Made by a program: the position numbers and the translations under genes. From Iodobacter sp. (lineage in GTDB: Bacteria > Pseudomonadota > Gammaproteobacteria > Burkholderiales > Chitinibacteraceae): a DNA stretch of 64,000 bases. The stretch spans positions 62,001 through 126,000 of the forward strand of contig NZ_JANXSO010000017.1 in NCBI RefSeq assembly GCF_025352645.1, given 5' to 3'. Shown here one piece after another: positions 55,529-64,000 of the stretch; positions within the stretch are counted from its first letter, which is position 1; each line of letters begins with the position of its first letter. The notes below the pieces were generated by a model that saw nothing but the letters and a program-made list of their open reading frames with translations, made no database searches and was not told where the DNA came from.

Positions 55529-58500
55529 TTAAACTATTCTTTGGATGGCTTGTATAACTGCCGCACCAGATACTGGCTGACAAGCCTGTAACTTAACCGT
55601 TGCATCAACCTCTTGCTGAACACCACTTTCTTCCAGAGTTAATTGCCCCTCAATAAGATCATTTAAGTCATTAGGATTAAGTCTAGCTGCAAGCAAGCTA
55701 ACAAAGGCATTACCTACGGCAAGCATTTCATCATCGGTTAGTGTGATAAACAACGCGGGGCGCCCATTTCGAATGAGCATTGCATCAATTAGCTTTGCTC
55801 GCCTCAAATTTGCATGCGGAGTAGATTCACTTGGATAGATCGTTGCACACTGGCAAATACGGTCTAACAATTCAAATGTAGAACACTCCCTTGCTGCCGT
55901 CTCTAAGTCCGAAGTCTCTCCTGCTAGCACCAAATCCACCCCCGAACCCTGATTAGTTTTCACAATTTCTTTGCAGCGCTGAATTAGCGCATAACATGCA
56001 TGCCAATCATGAGCATTAGAATCAACTAATGCGAGGAGCTCATCTCTGTGTTCATAAGAAGATGAAATATCGCTTTCAAGAGAGTTCGAATCTTCTTGGT
56101 CCTCAATAGCGCGAATACTTGCCTCGGCGGCTCTCACTCCTGCCGATAACTCCCATACCTTTAGTCCAATCACATTAAATTTAGCTATCAATCCGCCAAG
56201 AAATGCAGGCCCAGTTACAAAGAATCTACAACGCAAACAATTTCTTACCCCGCCAGGAACAGGTAACCGACGACCACCATGAAGAGGGCCCCCTTCAGCA
56301 CATTTTGCTGCAGATACAGGGCAAATTCCGATTTCACCGATTGACCACCCAGATGGTTCACATGTGACAATAGCTTCAAGAGCTGCTGAATCATTGAAGG
56401 CAACAATTGGTTTAGCCGCCGAAATCTCTGTATTTTGCATAAAACGAAGGAAGTTTTTTTGCTCGGTACGCTGCAATTTCTGCTGCGCTATCGCCAAGGT
56501 TTCACTAATGTGTGCAGGACCTGGTTTTGTATAATAAAGCGTCATTAATATGGTAGCGTGCCCAGCAACACACTTTGAAAGAATATGCAGAGGAACTCCA
56601 CCATCAATTGCAAAGGCCGTGATTAGAGAGACTCGAAGAGCATGCAGATCATAAAGTGCCTTCGGATAAGAATTATTTAGATAGGGTTTTACAAAGCGCA
56701 AAGGCGAGCCATCGGGAAGTGTTTCGTTACGGGCCGCCACTCGACGCTCTAATTCTAAAAGTAGCATACTCCAGAACGCTTGCAGCCTAGAGTCTCTCAC
56801 TGGCTCAGTGGGATGCACGCCGCAAATATCTCGAAAGAGAAAGCAGGCTGTGCCTTTTTCCAGCAGCATAGGAAGTGTGTTAGACCTGAGAAGGCTCTTG
56901 TCTTGGATCTCAGACCAAGGAGTAGGACAATGAAGGGGATTAAATTCAGATTGCCATTTGCATAGATTTTTTACTAATTCAATTACAGATTCATTTTCCC
57001 ATGGTATTTCGTAACCTTTATCTAAATCATTTTTCATTCGATCAGCAGTCTTATTGGTATTCACATAAAGTCCGGTAAATACTCGCCCAGTTTGAGTGTC
57101 ATTAAATTTACGCAAGAATCCTTTACAAATATTGACATTTCCAATCGGCACTAAATTTCCCGTGTTTTTTATCCACTCCCGACCTGAATAAATAATTGAA
57201 TCCGCCTCACCAGAATCAAGCATTCTCACTTGAAATGTTCTCAATGGGAGCATTAGCTTCAAAAGCACTGCATATGCTCGTATTGGTGACCAGCATTTTT
57301 CAACTTGACTTGTCATGACGTTAATGCGCCTAAACCAATCCATTTTGAGAGTTTTTGGCCATTTATAGTCTTCTTCCGTCAGTATGACTTGTAATTCATG
57401 TATGTAGCGCATAGGTAAGGCTTCACGGTGTGTATTTACTTTTTTAATCACACGGCGAGAAATACGCTTCACAGGATTATAATGATATGGGCTAGGTACA
57501 GGTCGCCCGAAGTCATCTTCAGTAATGAGAAATGTATGGATGTACCAATCAAAAAACTCTGCGAGTAAATTTGTATACATTTTAAGGCTGCTATCCTGCC
57601 ATATTTGCTTTCCAGCCCAATCAGTCCATGTCATCGTCAAAACCGTGTTTCTCTGACAATAAACGCCAATATTACGTGGCAGTAAGGGGTGTTCTAATAG
57701 ATATGCAAGGAACCGATTTGCCATATAAGTTCGCAGCGCAATTCCTCGTTTTTTCTCAAAAATCCAGTCGTGAAGCTTAGATCTCCATTCTTCCATGCCT
57801 GCATCAATCTCGACGGCCCAGATAAAATCATGCTCAAATGATTTAGCTCTAAACCGACCAAGTCCCCAATCTTCTTTACTTGGCACGCGGTCACCAAACT
57901 CTGCTCGATGCAATACCGTCAACCCATCCACGAATATGGCAAGGTGTCTACGATGCTCGAATATTGCAATAGGGGCGATAGTATTAGGATGTATGTCGCC
58001 AGCCTCACGAATGCCCATTGTTGAGCCGGCAATACGCAACATTGAGCCAATAACTTGCGTTTCATGATTTTTCCTTGAACCAATGAGCAGCGCATCGTAT
58101 AAAGGCTTAAGTTGCCCGAAGTCAATTTTAGAGGGGCGAATTGCAATCTTTGACGCAAACATTGGAGTCGTTGGCATTGCAATAACACCATCTGCCCACA
58201 GTGCATAAAGAAACTCCAAAACGTGACATTTCTGACCCAATTGCATTTCAAGTAATTTTCCAGCATCGACAACACAATCGATCCCTAGTGAAAACTCTTG
58301 CAGCGATGCACTATGTAGTATTTGCTCAAATGCACGTAGTAGTGGCGAACGTGGAACTGATCCACCTTTTTTTGTATTGGGAAGAAATTGAGCAAGGCGC
58401 TTTAGTGCTGCTCCAAATCTATCAAATGAAGTTTCGCTATCAATATAGATATGTGTTGTACTGAGATTGTGTCGCAATTGACGTTCAGTCAACGGCGAGC

Positions 58501-58546
58501 ATCCGGTAGCATATTCACTAAATTGGCAATACTTAGTTGGCTCCAT
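55529..58546 (-). CDS. gmtZ: Gamma-mobile-trio integrase GmtZ (VPA1269 family)
   Basis: A 1005-residue protein. A tyrosine-recombinase-like domain in its middle is suggested by LPLRTFQVRMLDSGEAD (first Arg), LHALRVSLITAFAIDGG (HxxR-like) and CVAGHATILMTLYYT (His and possible Tyr). After it, VRNCLRCRFFVTGPAFL with paired cysteines looks like a metal-binding element conserved in the family. The last 300 residues are helical. Size and order fit GmtZ. It probably acts with GmtY in moving the island. It starts 9 bases after the gmtY stop. Confidence 0.85.
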   Translation of the reverse strand: MEPTKYCQFSEYATGCSPLTERQLRHNLSTTHIYIDSETSFDRFGAALKRLAQFLPNTKKGGSVPRSPLLRAFEQILHSASLQEFSLGIDCVVDAGKLLEMQLGQKCHVLEFLYALWADGVIAMPTTPMFASKIAIRPSKIDFGQLKPLYDALLIGSRKNHETQVIGSMLRIAGSTMGIREAGDIHPNTIAPIAIFEHRRHLAIFVDGLTVLHRAEFGDRVPSKEDWGLGRFRAKSFEHDFIWAVEIDAGMEEWRSKLHDWIFEKKRGIALRTYMANRFLAYLLEHPLLPRNIGVYCQRNTVLTMTWTDWAGKQIWQDSSLKMYTNLLAEFFDWYIHTFLITEDDFGRPVPSPYHYNPVKRISRRVIKKVNTHREALPMRYIHELQVILTEEDYKWPKTLKMDWFRRINVMTSQVEKCWSPIRAYAVLLKLMLPLRTFQVRMLDSGEADSIIYSGREWIKNTGNLVPIGNVNICKGFLRKFNDTQTGRVFTGLYVNTNKTADRMKNDLDKGYEIPWENESVIELVKNLCKWQSEFNPLHCPTPWSEIQDKSLLRSNTLPMLLEKGTACFLFRDICGVHPTEPVRDSRLQAFWSMLLLELERRVAARNETLPDGSPLRFVKPYLNNSYPKALYDLHALRVSLITAFAIDGGVPLHILSKCVAGHATILMTLYYTKPGPAHISETLAIAQQKLQRTEQKNFLRFMQNTEISAAKPIVAFNDSAALEAIVTCEPSGWSIGEIGICPVSAAKCAEGGPLHGGRRLPVPGGVRNCLRCRFFVTGPAFLGGLIAKFNVIGLKVWELSAGVRAAEASIRAIEDQEDSNSLESDISSSYEHRDELLALVDSNAHDWHACYALIQRCKEIVKTNQGSGVDLVLAGETSDLETAARECSTFELLDRICQCATIYPSESTPHANLRRAKLIDAMLIRNGRPALFITLTDDEMLAVGNAFVSLLAARLNPNDLNDLIEGQLTLEESGVQQEVDATVKLQACQPVSGAAVIQAIQRIV

Positions 58547-58555
58547 ATTTAGAAT

Positions 58556-60016
58556 TCACCTAAATAATGGCGGAATGACTGAATGAATTAAAAGCCGTTC
58601 CTCGGCCTGCTTAAGTGTCGATGCAATAGTACCAATCGACGGTGCTGTGTATGGGGCTTGTGATTCGATAGACCTATGATGCAATGCGCGCTGCACAATG
58701 TCTTTTGATACTCCCGACGCCACTAGAAGCTGACCATAGCAGTGCCGATGACCATGTGGGGTCGTTCCATTCTGCTTGCACACTTCCAATCCAATTTTTC
58801 CCACTGCCCTTGCATGAGCCTGTCGATACGCATCAACGGTATAGGGGTCGCCATCAACACAGTCCTTATGGCTAACAAACAAAAATGGATGCTTGCAGTG
58901 TCTACTACGTAATTTTGTAATGTAAATTTTAAATAACGTCAGAAATAACTCCCCCCAAACAGATGGAAACCAATGCACTTGAGCAAAGTTAGTTTGACTA
59001 TCCGTCAACATTAATTCTTTCCATCCAGAGTGAAATCGGCCAGCGACTAAATTACGAGGCTCTAGCTGCCATTTCATACGCAGGTACGTTTCACGATTTG
59101 CATCAATATAACGCCCAGTGACTGGATCAATAAAATCAGCAGGAGCCTTACCCTGCTCTGGGTGGTAAACGCGAACCAATGCACATTGTCGATTTAACGG
59201 ATCCACAGCGACATCCGATACATAAAGATGAAATGGCTCTGACTCTCGCAACCCCCCGCCATGCAACAAGAGAGTAATCAATGCATCTCGAATATTAAGT
59301 CTCTCGTGAAGCACGGGCGATCTTGCTTTACCATGGATAATAAATCCTTGAGTAATCAACCTTGGAAATTGGGCGTCGGGGAAACTTTTAGGTTGGACAG
59401 GCATGGAGACCAACTCTTTGCGCCTTATTGCTACAATACGGGCCTGTTTTGACCAAGCTATTGCCTCTTCACGATCATAGGTATGAGCAAGCAAGGCATG
59501 GGATCGGCGCTTATCAAAGCGACGCCAGTAGGCCATTTGCTCCGACACACTGGCATTGCGCCACGGATTAATTGAAGTCGTGTCGTAGTAATTTACCAAC
59601 CAATCACTGAAATTAGTGAGCGCGTTTAGAAGTATTCTAGCCCGCTGGAGTGATCGAGGCTCCCAAAATAGTCCTGATGAATCGTGGCCTTCAAGATTAA
59701 TAGTGCCTCCCACCAAGGCCTCCGCAAAGCAGGCCAATACCTGTGGGCGATCCGTTTTCGCTTGGAAATACTCCTGATTACCTTGCATATAATCAATAAA
59801 CAAACCAACTGCTCGCGCTACCTCACGCTGCCATGCTGGCGAGCGACTTCGGCCATACTCAAGAAAATATTCAATCAAAGGCATCAATGCCTTCGGCTGA
59901 CATTCATCACCTTCTAACATGTAAACAACATAATATCGCCGATCAACCAACCCAGGCTTCTTAATCAACGTATATGCGACAGTATGGTATTGAGCTATTT
60001 CCTTGCGAAGGTTCAT
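58556..60016 (-). CDS. gmtY: Gamma-mobile-trio recombinase GmtY (tyrosine recombinase)
   Basis: A tyrosine recombinase of about 486 residues. LLLHGGGLRESEPFHL carries the first catalytic Arg, PHGHRHCYGQLL the HxxR motif, and LHHRSIESQAPY the later His and nucleophile Tyr, so the active site seems complete. The N-terminal half holds the helical core-binding region. The start is uncertain: ATG 60016 is chosen, but GTG 60076 gives 20 more residues and neither has a good Shine-Dalgarno sequence. It is first of the trio operon; the 289-base gap upstream should hold its promoter. Confidence 0.85.
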   Translation of the reverse strand: MNLRKEIAQYHTVAYTLIKKPGLVDRRYYVVYMLEGDECQPKALMPLIEYFLEYGRSRSPAWQREVARAVGLFIDYMQGNQEYFQAKTDRPQVLACFAEALVGGTINLEGHDSSGLFWEPRSLQRARILLNALTNFSDWLVNYYDTTSINPWRNASVSEQMAYWRRFDKRRSHALLAHTYDREEAIAWSKQARIVAIRRKELVSMPVQPKSFPDAQFPRLITQGFIIHGKARSPVLHERLNIRDALITLLLHGGGLRESEPFHLYVSDVAVDPLNRQCALVRVYHPEQGKAPADFIDPVTGRYIDANRETYLRMKWQLEPRNLVAGRFHSGWKELMLTDSQTNFAQVHWFPSVWGELFLTLFKIYITKLRSRHCKHPFLFVSHKDCVDGDPYTVDAYRQAHARAVGKIGLEVCKQNGTTPHGHRHCYGQLLVASGVSKDIVQRALHHRSIESQAPYTAPSIGTIASTLKQAEERLLIHSVIPPLFR

Positions 60017-60305
60017 TTTTAAGTGCCAAGTAAAGTACTCATAAATAAAACTCGAAGATTTCGTCCTCTGTGACACAGCATTGCTATTAAATACATCGTC
60101 TTACACTTCATACGTCATGAATTTAAAATACACTTTAGCTTTTCCGATCTTGCAAAACAAAATTAATGCGAGCCATTTCAAAGGAATTTCTCGCACAAAT
60201 CATGTTTTCTGTAAGTAAGGTGAAGTCGTCATTTATGTGCGTTAAACCCCGCTGGATACTTGGATTCTGTTAAGAACTCCATTCTCATACTCTAGTACCA
60301 CGTAC

Positions 60306-60617
60306 CTATAATTTCAGCTCTTCTATAAATCCTAGCAACGATTGTTTCTGCTCTGGTTGCAGCTTATGCATCGCCTCAACAATCTTCGCCTCCAGCTCAT
60401 CTTCGCAGTAGAAATATGCCACAGGCACATCTAATACCTCAGCAATCCGCTTAAGCGTATCGAAGTCTGGCGTGTGTTTTCCTCGTTCGTATTGATTCAT
60501 CCTTGCACTCGCATTGCCTGCCTCTAGCCCGAGCAATTCCCCCAGTTTTTGTTGGCTGAGTGCTTTGCTGATCCGTGCTTCTTTGAGGCGGATTGGGATG
60601 GGACAAATCGAAGACAT
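60306..60617 (-). CDS. Xre-family HTH regulator
   Basis: A 103-residue repressor-like protein. Residues about 9-66 form a Cro/C1-type helix-turn-helix (RLKEARISKALSQQKLGELL, then MNQYERGKHTPDFDTLKRIA), followed by a short helical tail (DELEAKIVEAMHKLQPEQKQ). It is divergent from the transposase-like gene at 60708, with inverted-repeat operators between them, so it likely represses itself and that gene. It may also control the island. Confidence 0.9.
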   Translation of the reverse strand: MSSICPIPIRLKEARISKALSQQKLGELLGLEAGNASARMNQYERGKHTPDFDTLKRIAEVLDVPVAYFYCEDELEAKIVEAMHKLQPEQKQSLLGFIEELKL

Positions 60618-60644
60618 GCAATTGCCATTGGCGAGAGAATCATG

Positions 60645-60696
60645 TCTAAGATTTTCTTAGTAACCTCCTCCAAGGTATACTAAGGATTTCTTAGTA
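60645..60696. promoter_or_regulatory. Pair of operator-like inverted repeats between divergent genes
   Basis: Two similar palindromes: CTAAG-ATTTT-CTTAG with flanking TA (60646-60662) and TACTAAG-GATTT-CTTAGTA (60678-60696, perfect 7-base arms). They share the form CTAAG-N5-CTTAG and are 33 bases apart, about three helix turns. They sit just upstream of the Xre gene and the gene at 60708, as expected for Xre-repressor binding sites. Confidence 0.78.
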
Positions 60697-60707
60697 ATCA
60701 AGTCGTC

Positions 60708-60989
60708 ATGAAGAATATATATCAAAATCACTTCAAGATTGAGGTGCTGCAATACATCAGCAAGGGCAACAATATTTCCAAGGCATCACGTAAGTTTAAT
60801 ATTCATCCCTCGACTATTTACGCATGGGTAAAGATTGGCCTTGAATACTTTCTGTCCCGAGAAGGCCTCCCTAGTAATCAGATTGCGGCACGGGTGATTG
60901 CTCCTAACTTAGAGCGAAGAATGCAGCAGCTTGAGCAAGAAAATGCCGTACTACGCCAAGCGGCAAAGCTGTACTTCATGTACAGCTGA
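60708..60989 (+). CDS. Orphan IS3-type OrfA/HTH protein
   Basis: A 93-residue protein with a helix-turn-helix like that of IS3-family OrfA transposase subunits (KIEVLQYISKGNNISKASRK, then HPSTIYAWVKIG) and a leucine-zipper-like C-terminus (LERRMQQLEQENAVLRQAAK). No OrfB follows and no terminal repeats were found, so it is either an insertion sequence remnant or a domesticated regulator. Its promoter region overlaps the Xre operators. Confidence 0.7.
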   Translation: MKNIYQNHFKIEVLQYISKGNNISKASRKFNIHPSTIYAWVKIGLEYFLSREGLPSNQIAARVIAPNLERRMQQLEQENAVLRQAAKLYFMYS

Positions 60990-61689
60990 TCCAATCAAAG
61001 CATGCAAGCGTTTTTTGAGAGGTGGCTGGATACTCTGTGTTCAATAGAGTGAAAATAAAAGCATTCGAGTTCGTACAAATGTTGCTCAAGCTCGAATGCG
61101 GCTCTAAAGCCTGTCCTAGCGAGAGCTACTGCCCCCATCGTATGTAGAAAATCGCCTATTTTTACATAGCCTCCTCTTGCAGATTCTTATCAATTTATCC
61201 ACCCGTTCTTATCGTATGTCGCCACCAGCGCTTTTGCATTTATCCACAGGGCTTGAGTGGCAGCCCCCGACCCACTGCCGACACTCAGCTGGCTTTGTCA
61301 TGAGTGGCAGGTAACGAAAGTGAAGCGGCCGCTTAGAGCGTAACTCTGAGCGGCAACACCTCGGCCTTAGCGGACAAAAACCGTCGACCAAACTGGCAAC
61401 GATCCTGCTAGGTTTCACACCAGCATTCCAGCTCAAAAATAGCTCGACCACTCAGCATTGCCAAGCCTTTTGTTGCCAATTGCTCATCCATATTCCGATT
61501 TGCTGGTGTATTTTACCGCTGGTCAGTTAAAATCTTTCATGATTATTACGAAAAATTCATTGCGATGAAAATTTGCCGATTAATTATTTTAATCGCACTC
61601 GCTTGTGGAGCGGTATGACCGATAAACGACAAACAAAATAGTCTTAAATGTAACTCCCTTTTCTATCCCTTATTTTTTAGGTTTGATAC
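60990..61689. other. Intergenic region (700 bp) within the island
   Basis: No convincing gene. Two palindromes are visible: GCATTCGAG (61061-61069) with CTCGAATGC (61091-61099), and CGATTAA (61577-61583) with TTAATCG (61589-61595) about 95 bases before the OLD gene, a possible operator. Between 61210 and 61450 the sequence is richer in G and C than its surroundings; the 80-codon minus-strand frame there has an Arg/Cys/Ser-rich product and does not look like a protein. Confidence 0.5.
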
Positions 61690-63882
61690 ATGAAAATCAC
61701 CTCTTTTGCTTTGAAAAATTACCGGCGGCTAGCCGATGTAACCTTGGTCCTTGATGATAAAACAACGGTTCTAGTCGGCGCTAACAATAGTGGAAAAACG
61801 TCCTGTATCGGTGCGCTACACACATTCCTAAAAAGTCCTGACAATCTAAAAGTACGAGATATATCAAAGCTGAATTGGAAAACCATCAATCAACTAGGTG
61901 TAAGTATCGAGCAGAAATTTCCTTCTAGCGAGGACATGGAGGCGTTATCTGTCAATTTAGCGAGTTTATTACCTAGTTTAGACATTGAGATTAATGCGAT
62001 GGCTAATGAGGCTTATAAGGTTCGCGACATTTTGCCAGATCTGGAATGGCGTGGAGGGGCTATATGTGTCCGAATAGCTTATGAAGCAATCGATATTTCC
62101 AAACTTGTTCGAGAGTTTGTTGATACAAGGAAAGTTGTACTCAAGCACAATGGCGTAAGTCTTTGGCCTAGAGATTTATGTGATTTTTTGGAGAAAGGCC
62201 AAAACCTTAGTAAGTTTATTAAACCAAAGCACTATATATTGAGTAAAAGTGCAGTGCCTTCAGTTGTCGAGTTTGGCGAAGAAGGTAAGTCCTCAGTTAA
62301 CGAAGTTTTACAGCCATTTAAATCTGAAGCTCTGAAAAAGTTAATTCGAGTCGATGTGATATCCGAGCAACGTGGTTTAGGTGCTGAAGATAATGCTGAG
62401 CAAAAAGGCCCCTATTCAGAGAAGCAGCGGCTTAATAAATTACTCCGTGAATATTACGACCGTATTTTAAATCCAGAAGATTTTCCTGAGGAGCAAGATC
62501 TCGGCGTATTGGCGCAACAGCAAGCGCTAGAGAAAGGTTTTACTGACAGATTGAATGCACAGTTTGATAGCCCTTTCAATGAGTTAAAAGCTATGGGCTA
62601 TCCAGGTATTGGTGGTAACCCTACTGTTGAAATTGCTGCAAAAATTAGTGGTATGGATGCTTTGCAAAAATCATCATCAGTTCGCTATCGATTTAATAAA
62701 GAAGATGAAGAATTTCTACCCGAAAGTTACTTAGGGCTTGGGTATCAAAATCTTATATATTTAACTTTCAGGCTTCTAGAGTTTCGCGACAAATGGATGC
62801 GTGTTGGCAAATCGGCCTCTTCAGGAGGCAACGTCGAAGAACAGATTGAACCGATTCACTTAGTTTTACTCGAAGAACCGGAAGTCAATTTACACGCGCA
62901 AGTCCAACGGGTATTCGTATCAAAAGCTTACGACACTTTGCGAAAGCATGTCGATTTACGAGATGAGGAAACCACGAAAGATAAGTCTGAATATCAAACA
63001 CAGCTGGTTATTAGCACGCACTCCAGTCATATTATTGATGATATTGACTTCAAAGATTTACGCTACTTCCGGCGAAATGATGCAAATACATCGATCACAA
63101 TGGACCATACCTCAATTGCAAACATGTCAGAGCTTTTTACGAAGGCGAAAGATGAACTTTTGTTTGTAAAAAAACATTTGAAATTGACTCATTGTGACAT
63201 TTTTTTTGCTGACGGCGTTATATTCGTTGAGGGGCAAGCCGAGCGTCTTTTGGTACCTGAGTTCATTTCCAAACACTTTCAAGGCTTATCGAACAGGTAC
63301 ATCTCTATGCTTGAAGTGAGCGGAGCACACACTCACAAATACAGAGCGTTAGTCGAAAAGCTAGGGGTTACTACTTTAGTGCTGACTGATCTCGATTCAG
63401 TTGATAGCAATGGGGAATCGTGTTTCCCGCAAGAGAATTTAGATCAAAAGACCTGCAATGATACCTTGAGATTATGGCATCCAAAGAAAGAACTGCTGGA
63501 TGAATTGGTGGCCTTATCCAAAGAGGAGCATGCGACAATAAGTCAAGGTGCGTCGCTTTACGTTGCGTACCAAAAGTCAACGCTGATTTCTGAGAGAAAA
63601 GTTTTATCCAGAACTTTTGAAGATGCATTGATCTTGGCAAATTTCGAGAATGAATTTTTCCAGAAAAAAAGCACACTGAAAACAGCAAAAGCTGGTCATG
63701 AAGATAATAGTAAGTTGTTGTCAGAGTCACTTTTTAACTATGTGAAAGGTCTCAAAAAGGGGGACTTTGCTTTTGATTGCCTCTTCCATCTCGCAGAAAA
63801 TGAGGAGAAGAGTTTCAATCCCCCCGAATACATGAGTGAAGGCCTTAAGTGGCTGCAAACTCAACTTTCGCCCAAAGGTTAG
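61690..63882 (+). CDS. OLD-family ATP-dependent nuclease (ABC ATPase plus TOPRIM)
   Basis: A 730-residue protein. The N-terminal ABC-type ATPase has Walker A VGANNSGKTS (29-38), Walker B with LLEEPEVNLHAQVQ (about residue 397) and a switch histidine in VISTHSSHIID. The C-terminal TOPRIM nuclease domain has its glutamate in FVEGQAERLLVPEF and the DxD in LVLTDLDSVD. This is the OLD family, used in phage defence (Gabija GajA, class 2 OLD, P2 Old). The next gene begins 8 bases on and is probably a UvrD-like helicase, as in Gabija-like and class 2 OLD pairs. The protein is longer than typical GajA (about 580-600 residues). Confidence 0.9.
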   Translation: MKITSFALKNYRRLADVTLVLDDKTTVLVGANNSGKTSCIGALHTFLKSPDNLKVRDISKLNWKTINQLGVSIEQKFPSSEDMEALSVNLASLLPSLDIEINAMANEAYKVRDILPDLEWRGGAICVRIAYEAIDISKLVREFVDTRKVVLKHNGVSLWPRDLCDFLEKGQNLSKFIKPKHYILSKSAVPSVVEFGEEGKSSVNEVLQPFKSEALKKLIRVDVISEQRGLGAEDNAEQKGPYSEKQRLNKLLREYYDRILNPEDFPEEQDLGVLAQQQALEKGFTDRLNAQFDSPFNELKAMGYPGIGGNPTVEIAAKISGMDALQKSSSVRYRFNKEDEEFLPESYLGLGYQNLIYLTFRLLEFRDKWMRVGKSASSGGNVEEQIEPIHLVLLEEPEVNLHAQVQRVFVSKAYDTLRKHVDLRDEETTKDKSEYQTQLVISTHSSHIIDDIDFKDLRYFRRNDANTSITMDHTSIANMSELFTKAKDELLFVKKHLKLTHCDIFFADGVIFVEGQAERLLVPEFISKHFQGLSNRYISMLEVSGAHTHKYRALVEKLGVTTLVLTDLDSVDSNGESCFPQENLDQKTCNDTLRLWHPKKELLDELVALSKEEHATISQGASLYVAYQKSTLISERKVLSRTFEDALILANFENEFFQKKSTLKTAKAGHEDNSKLLSESLFNYVKGLKKGDFAFDCLFHLAENEEKSFNPPEYMSEGLKWLQTQLSPKG

Positions 63883-63890
63883 GGGCAATT

Positions 63891-64000
63891 ATGTCAGAGA
63901 AATTTTACTTGGCGGACACCAAACCTATCGATCATGACGATACAGTTGATAAAGGTATCGAAGAATGTCTTCTCATCGGTTCCGGTAAAAGCTTTATCAC
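63891..64000 (+). CDS. 5' end of a probable UvrD-like helicase gene (truncated by window)
   Basis: The ATG at 63891 has AGGGG five bases upstream. The 36 visible codons start MSEKFYLADTK and reach GSGKSF at the window edge. This resembles the region just before the Walker A loop in UvrD-like helicases paired with OLD nucleases, but the ATP-binding loop itself lies beyond the window. Identification rests mainly on context. Confidence 0.55.
   Translation, partial: MSEKFYLADTKPIDHDDTVDKGIEECLLIGSGKSFI

Larger units (their letters stand above)
54795..64000. mobile_element. Gamma-mobile-trio (GMT) type genomic island, right end outside window
   Basis: The region holds the gmtX, gmtZ and gmtY recombinase trio, an Xre regulator, an orphan transposase-like HTH gene and an OLD nuclease/helicase pair. 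Its left edge is placed at the abrupt end of the intI remnant. The base composition is more A/T-rich than the flanking core genes. The right edge is not visible. Mobility by the trio is known from related islands in Gammaproteobacteria; here it is inferred. Confidence 0.72.

Noticed and set aside
60708..60989. Complete IS3-family insertion sequence
   Set aside because: No OrfB/integrase-core frame follows and no terminal inverted repeats were found around it.
61061..61099. Integron attC site suggested by the palindrome
   Set aside because: The arms lack the RYYYAAC/GTTRRRY core sites, so it is kept only as a hairpin despite the intI remnant at the other side.
61209..61451. 80-codon minus-strand frame in the island gap
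   Set aside because: Product is rich in Arg, Cys and Ser with no fold-like pattern; the local rise in G+C explains the open frame. It may be a dispersed non-coding sequence.

Overview
The window reads as a chromosomal segment of a Gram-negative betaproteobacterium, most likely of the order Neisseriales. The basis is family-level similarity of the pyrG, kdsA, eno, ftsB, glyA, nrdR, ribD and ribE proteins plus LPS and outer-membrane genes (kdsA, LolA-like carrier, lipoproteins). The genus cannot be fixed from the sequence alone. Nearly all the DNA is coding, and no rRNA or tRNA gene was recognised.

Region 1 (1-17340, plus strand) is most of an aryl-polyene (APE) type biosynthetic operon, entered inside its first ketosynthase-like gene. 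It encodes carrier proteins, a ligase fused to a dehydratase, a glycosyltransferase, two acyltransferases, a MIO-type aromatic amino acid ammonia lyase, a thioesterase, a LolA-like carrier, an MMPL exporter, a FAD oxidoreductase, a DUF3261 lipoprotein, two further ketosynthases, a dehydratase and a ketoreductase. The set could make an aromatic starter from Tyr or His, extend it into a polyene, attach it to a lipid and move it to the outer membrane. Two small non-APE genes interrupt the operon, and a decayed duplication lies before the last ketosynthase.

Region 2 (17442-28244, mostly minus strand) is housekeeping: ribD, a small zinc-ribbon gene and ribE; nrdR; glyA; a CorA-like transporter; a purine-salvage group (hpt, apt, NCS2 permease); a TMEM165/GDT1-family Mn transporter behind a yybP-ykoY riboswitch; and a low-molecular-weight phosphatase. 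Two long nested palindromic repeats flank nrdR.

Region 3 (29206-36544, plus strand) is an uncommon five-gene cluster: an MdfA-like exporter, a LuxE-like acyl-protein synthetase, a LuxC-type acyl-CoA reductase fused to a second adenylating domain, a free PaaK-like adenylating enzyme and a GNAT protein. No luciferase (luxAB) or luxD is present. It looks like an uncharacterised aldehyde-forming pathway.

Region 4 (36718-54477) mixes accessory and core genes: DUF2628 protein, FosA-like enzyme, two GNATs, CYTH protein, PdxJ, MdfA, an MnmC whose methyltransferase half looks dead, a MocR regulator, then ftsB, eno, kdsA, pyrG, an SDR and phaB.

Region 5 (about 54795-64000 and beyond) is a genomic island. 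It carries the gamma-mobile-trio genes gmtY, gmtZ and gmtX, an Xre regulator with clear operator repeats, an orphan transposase-like HTH gene, and an OLD-family nuclease followed by the start of a probable UvrD-like helicase gene (candidate anti-phage pair). Next to its left end is a remnant of an integron integrase, only the last 28 codons, which suggests that the island landed in, or replaced, intI.
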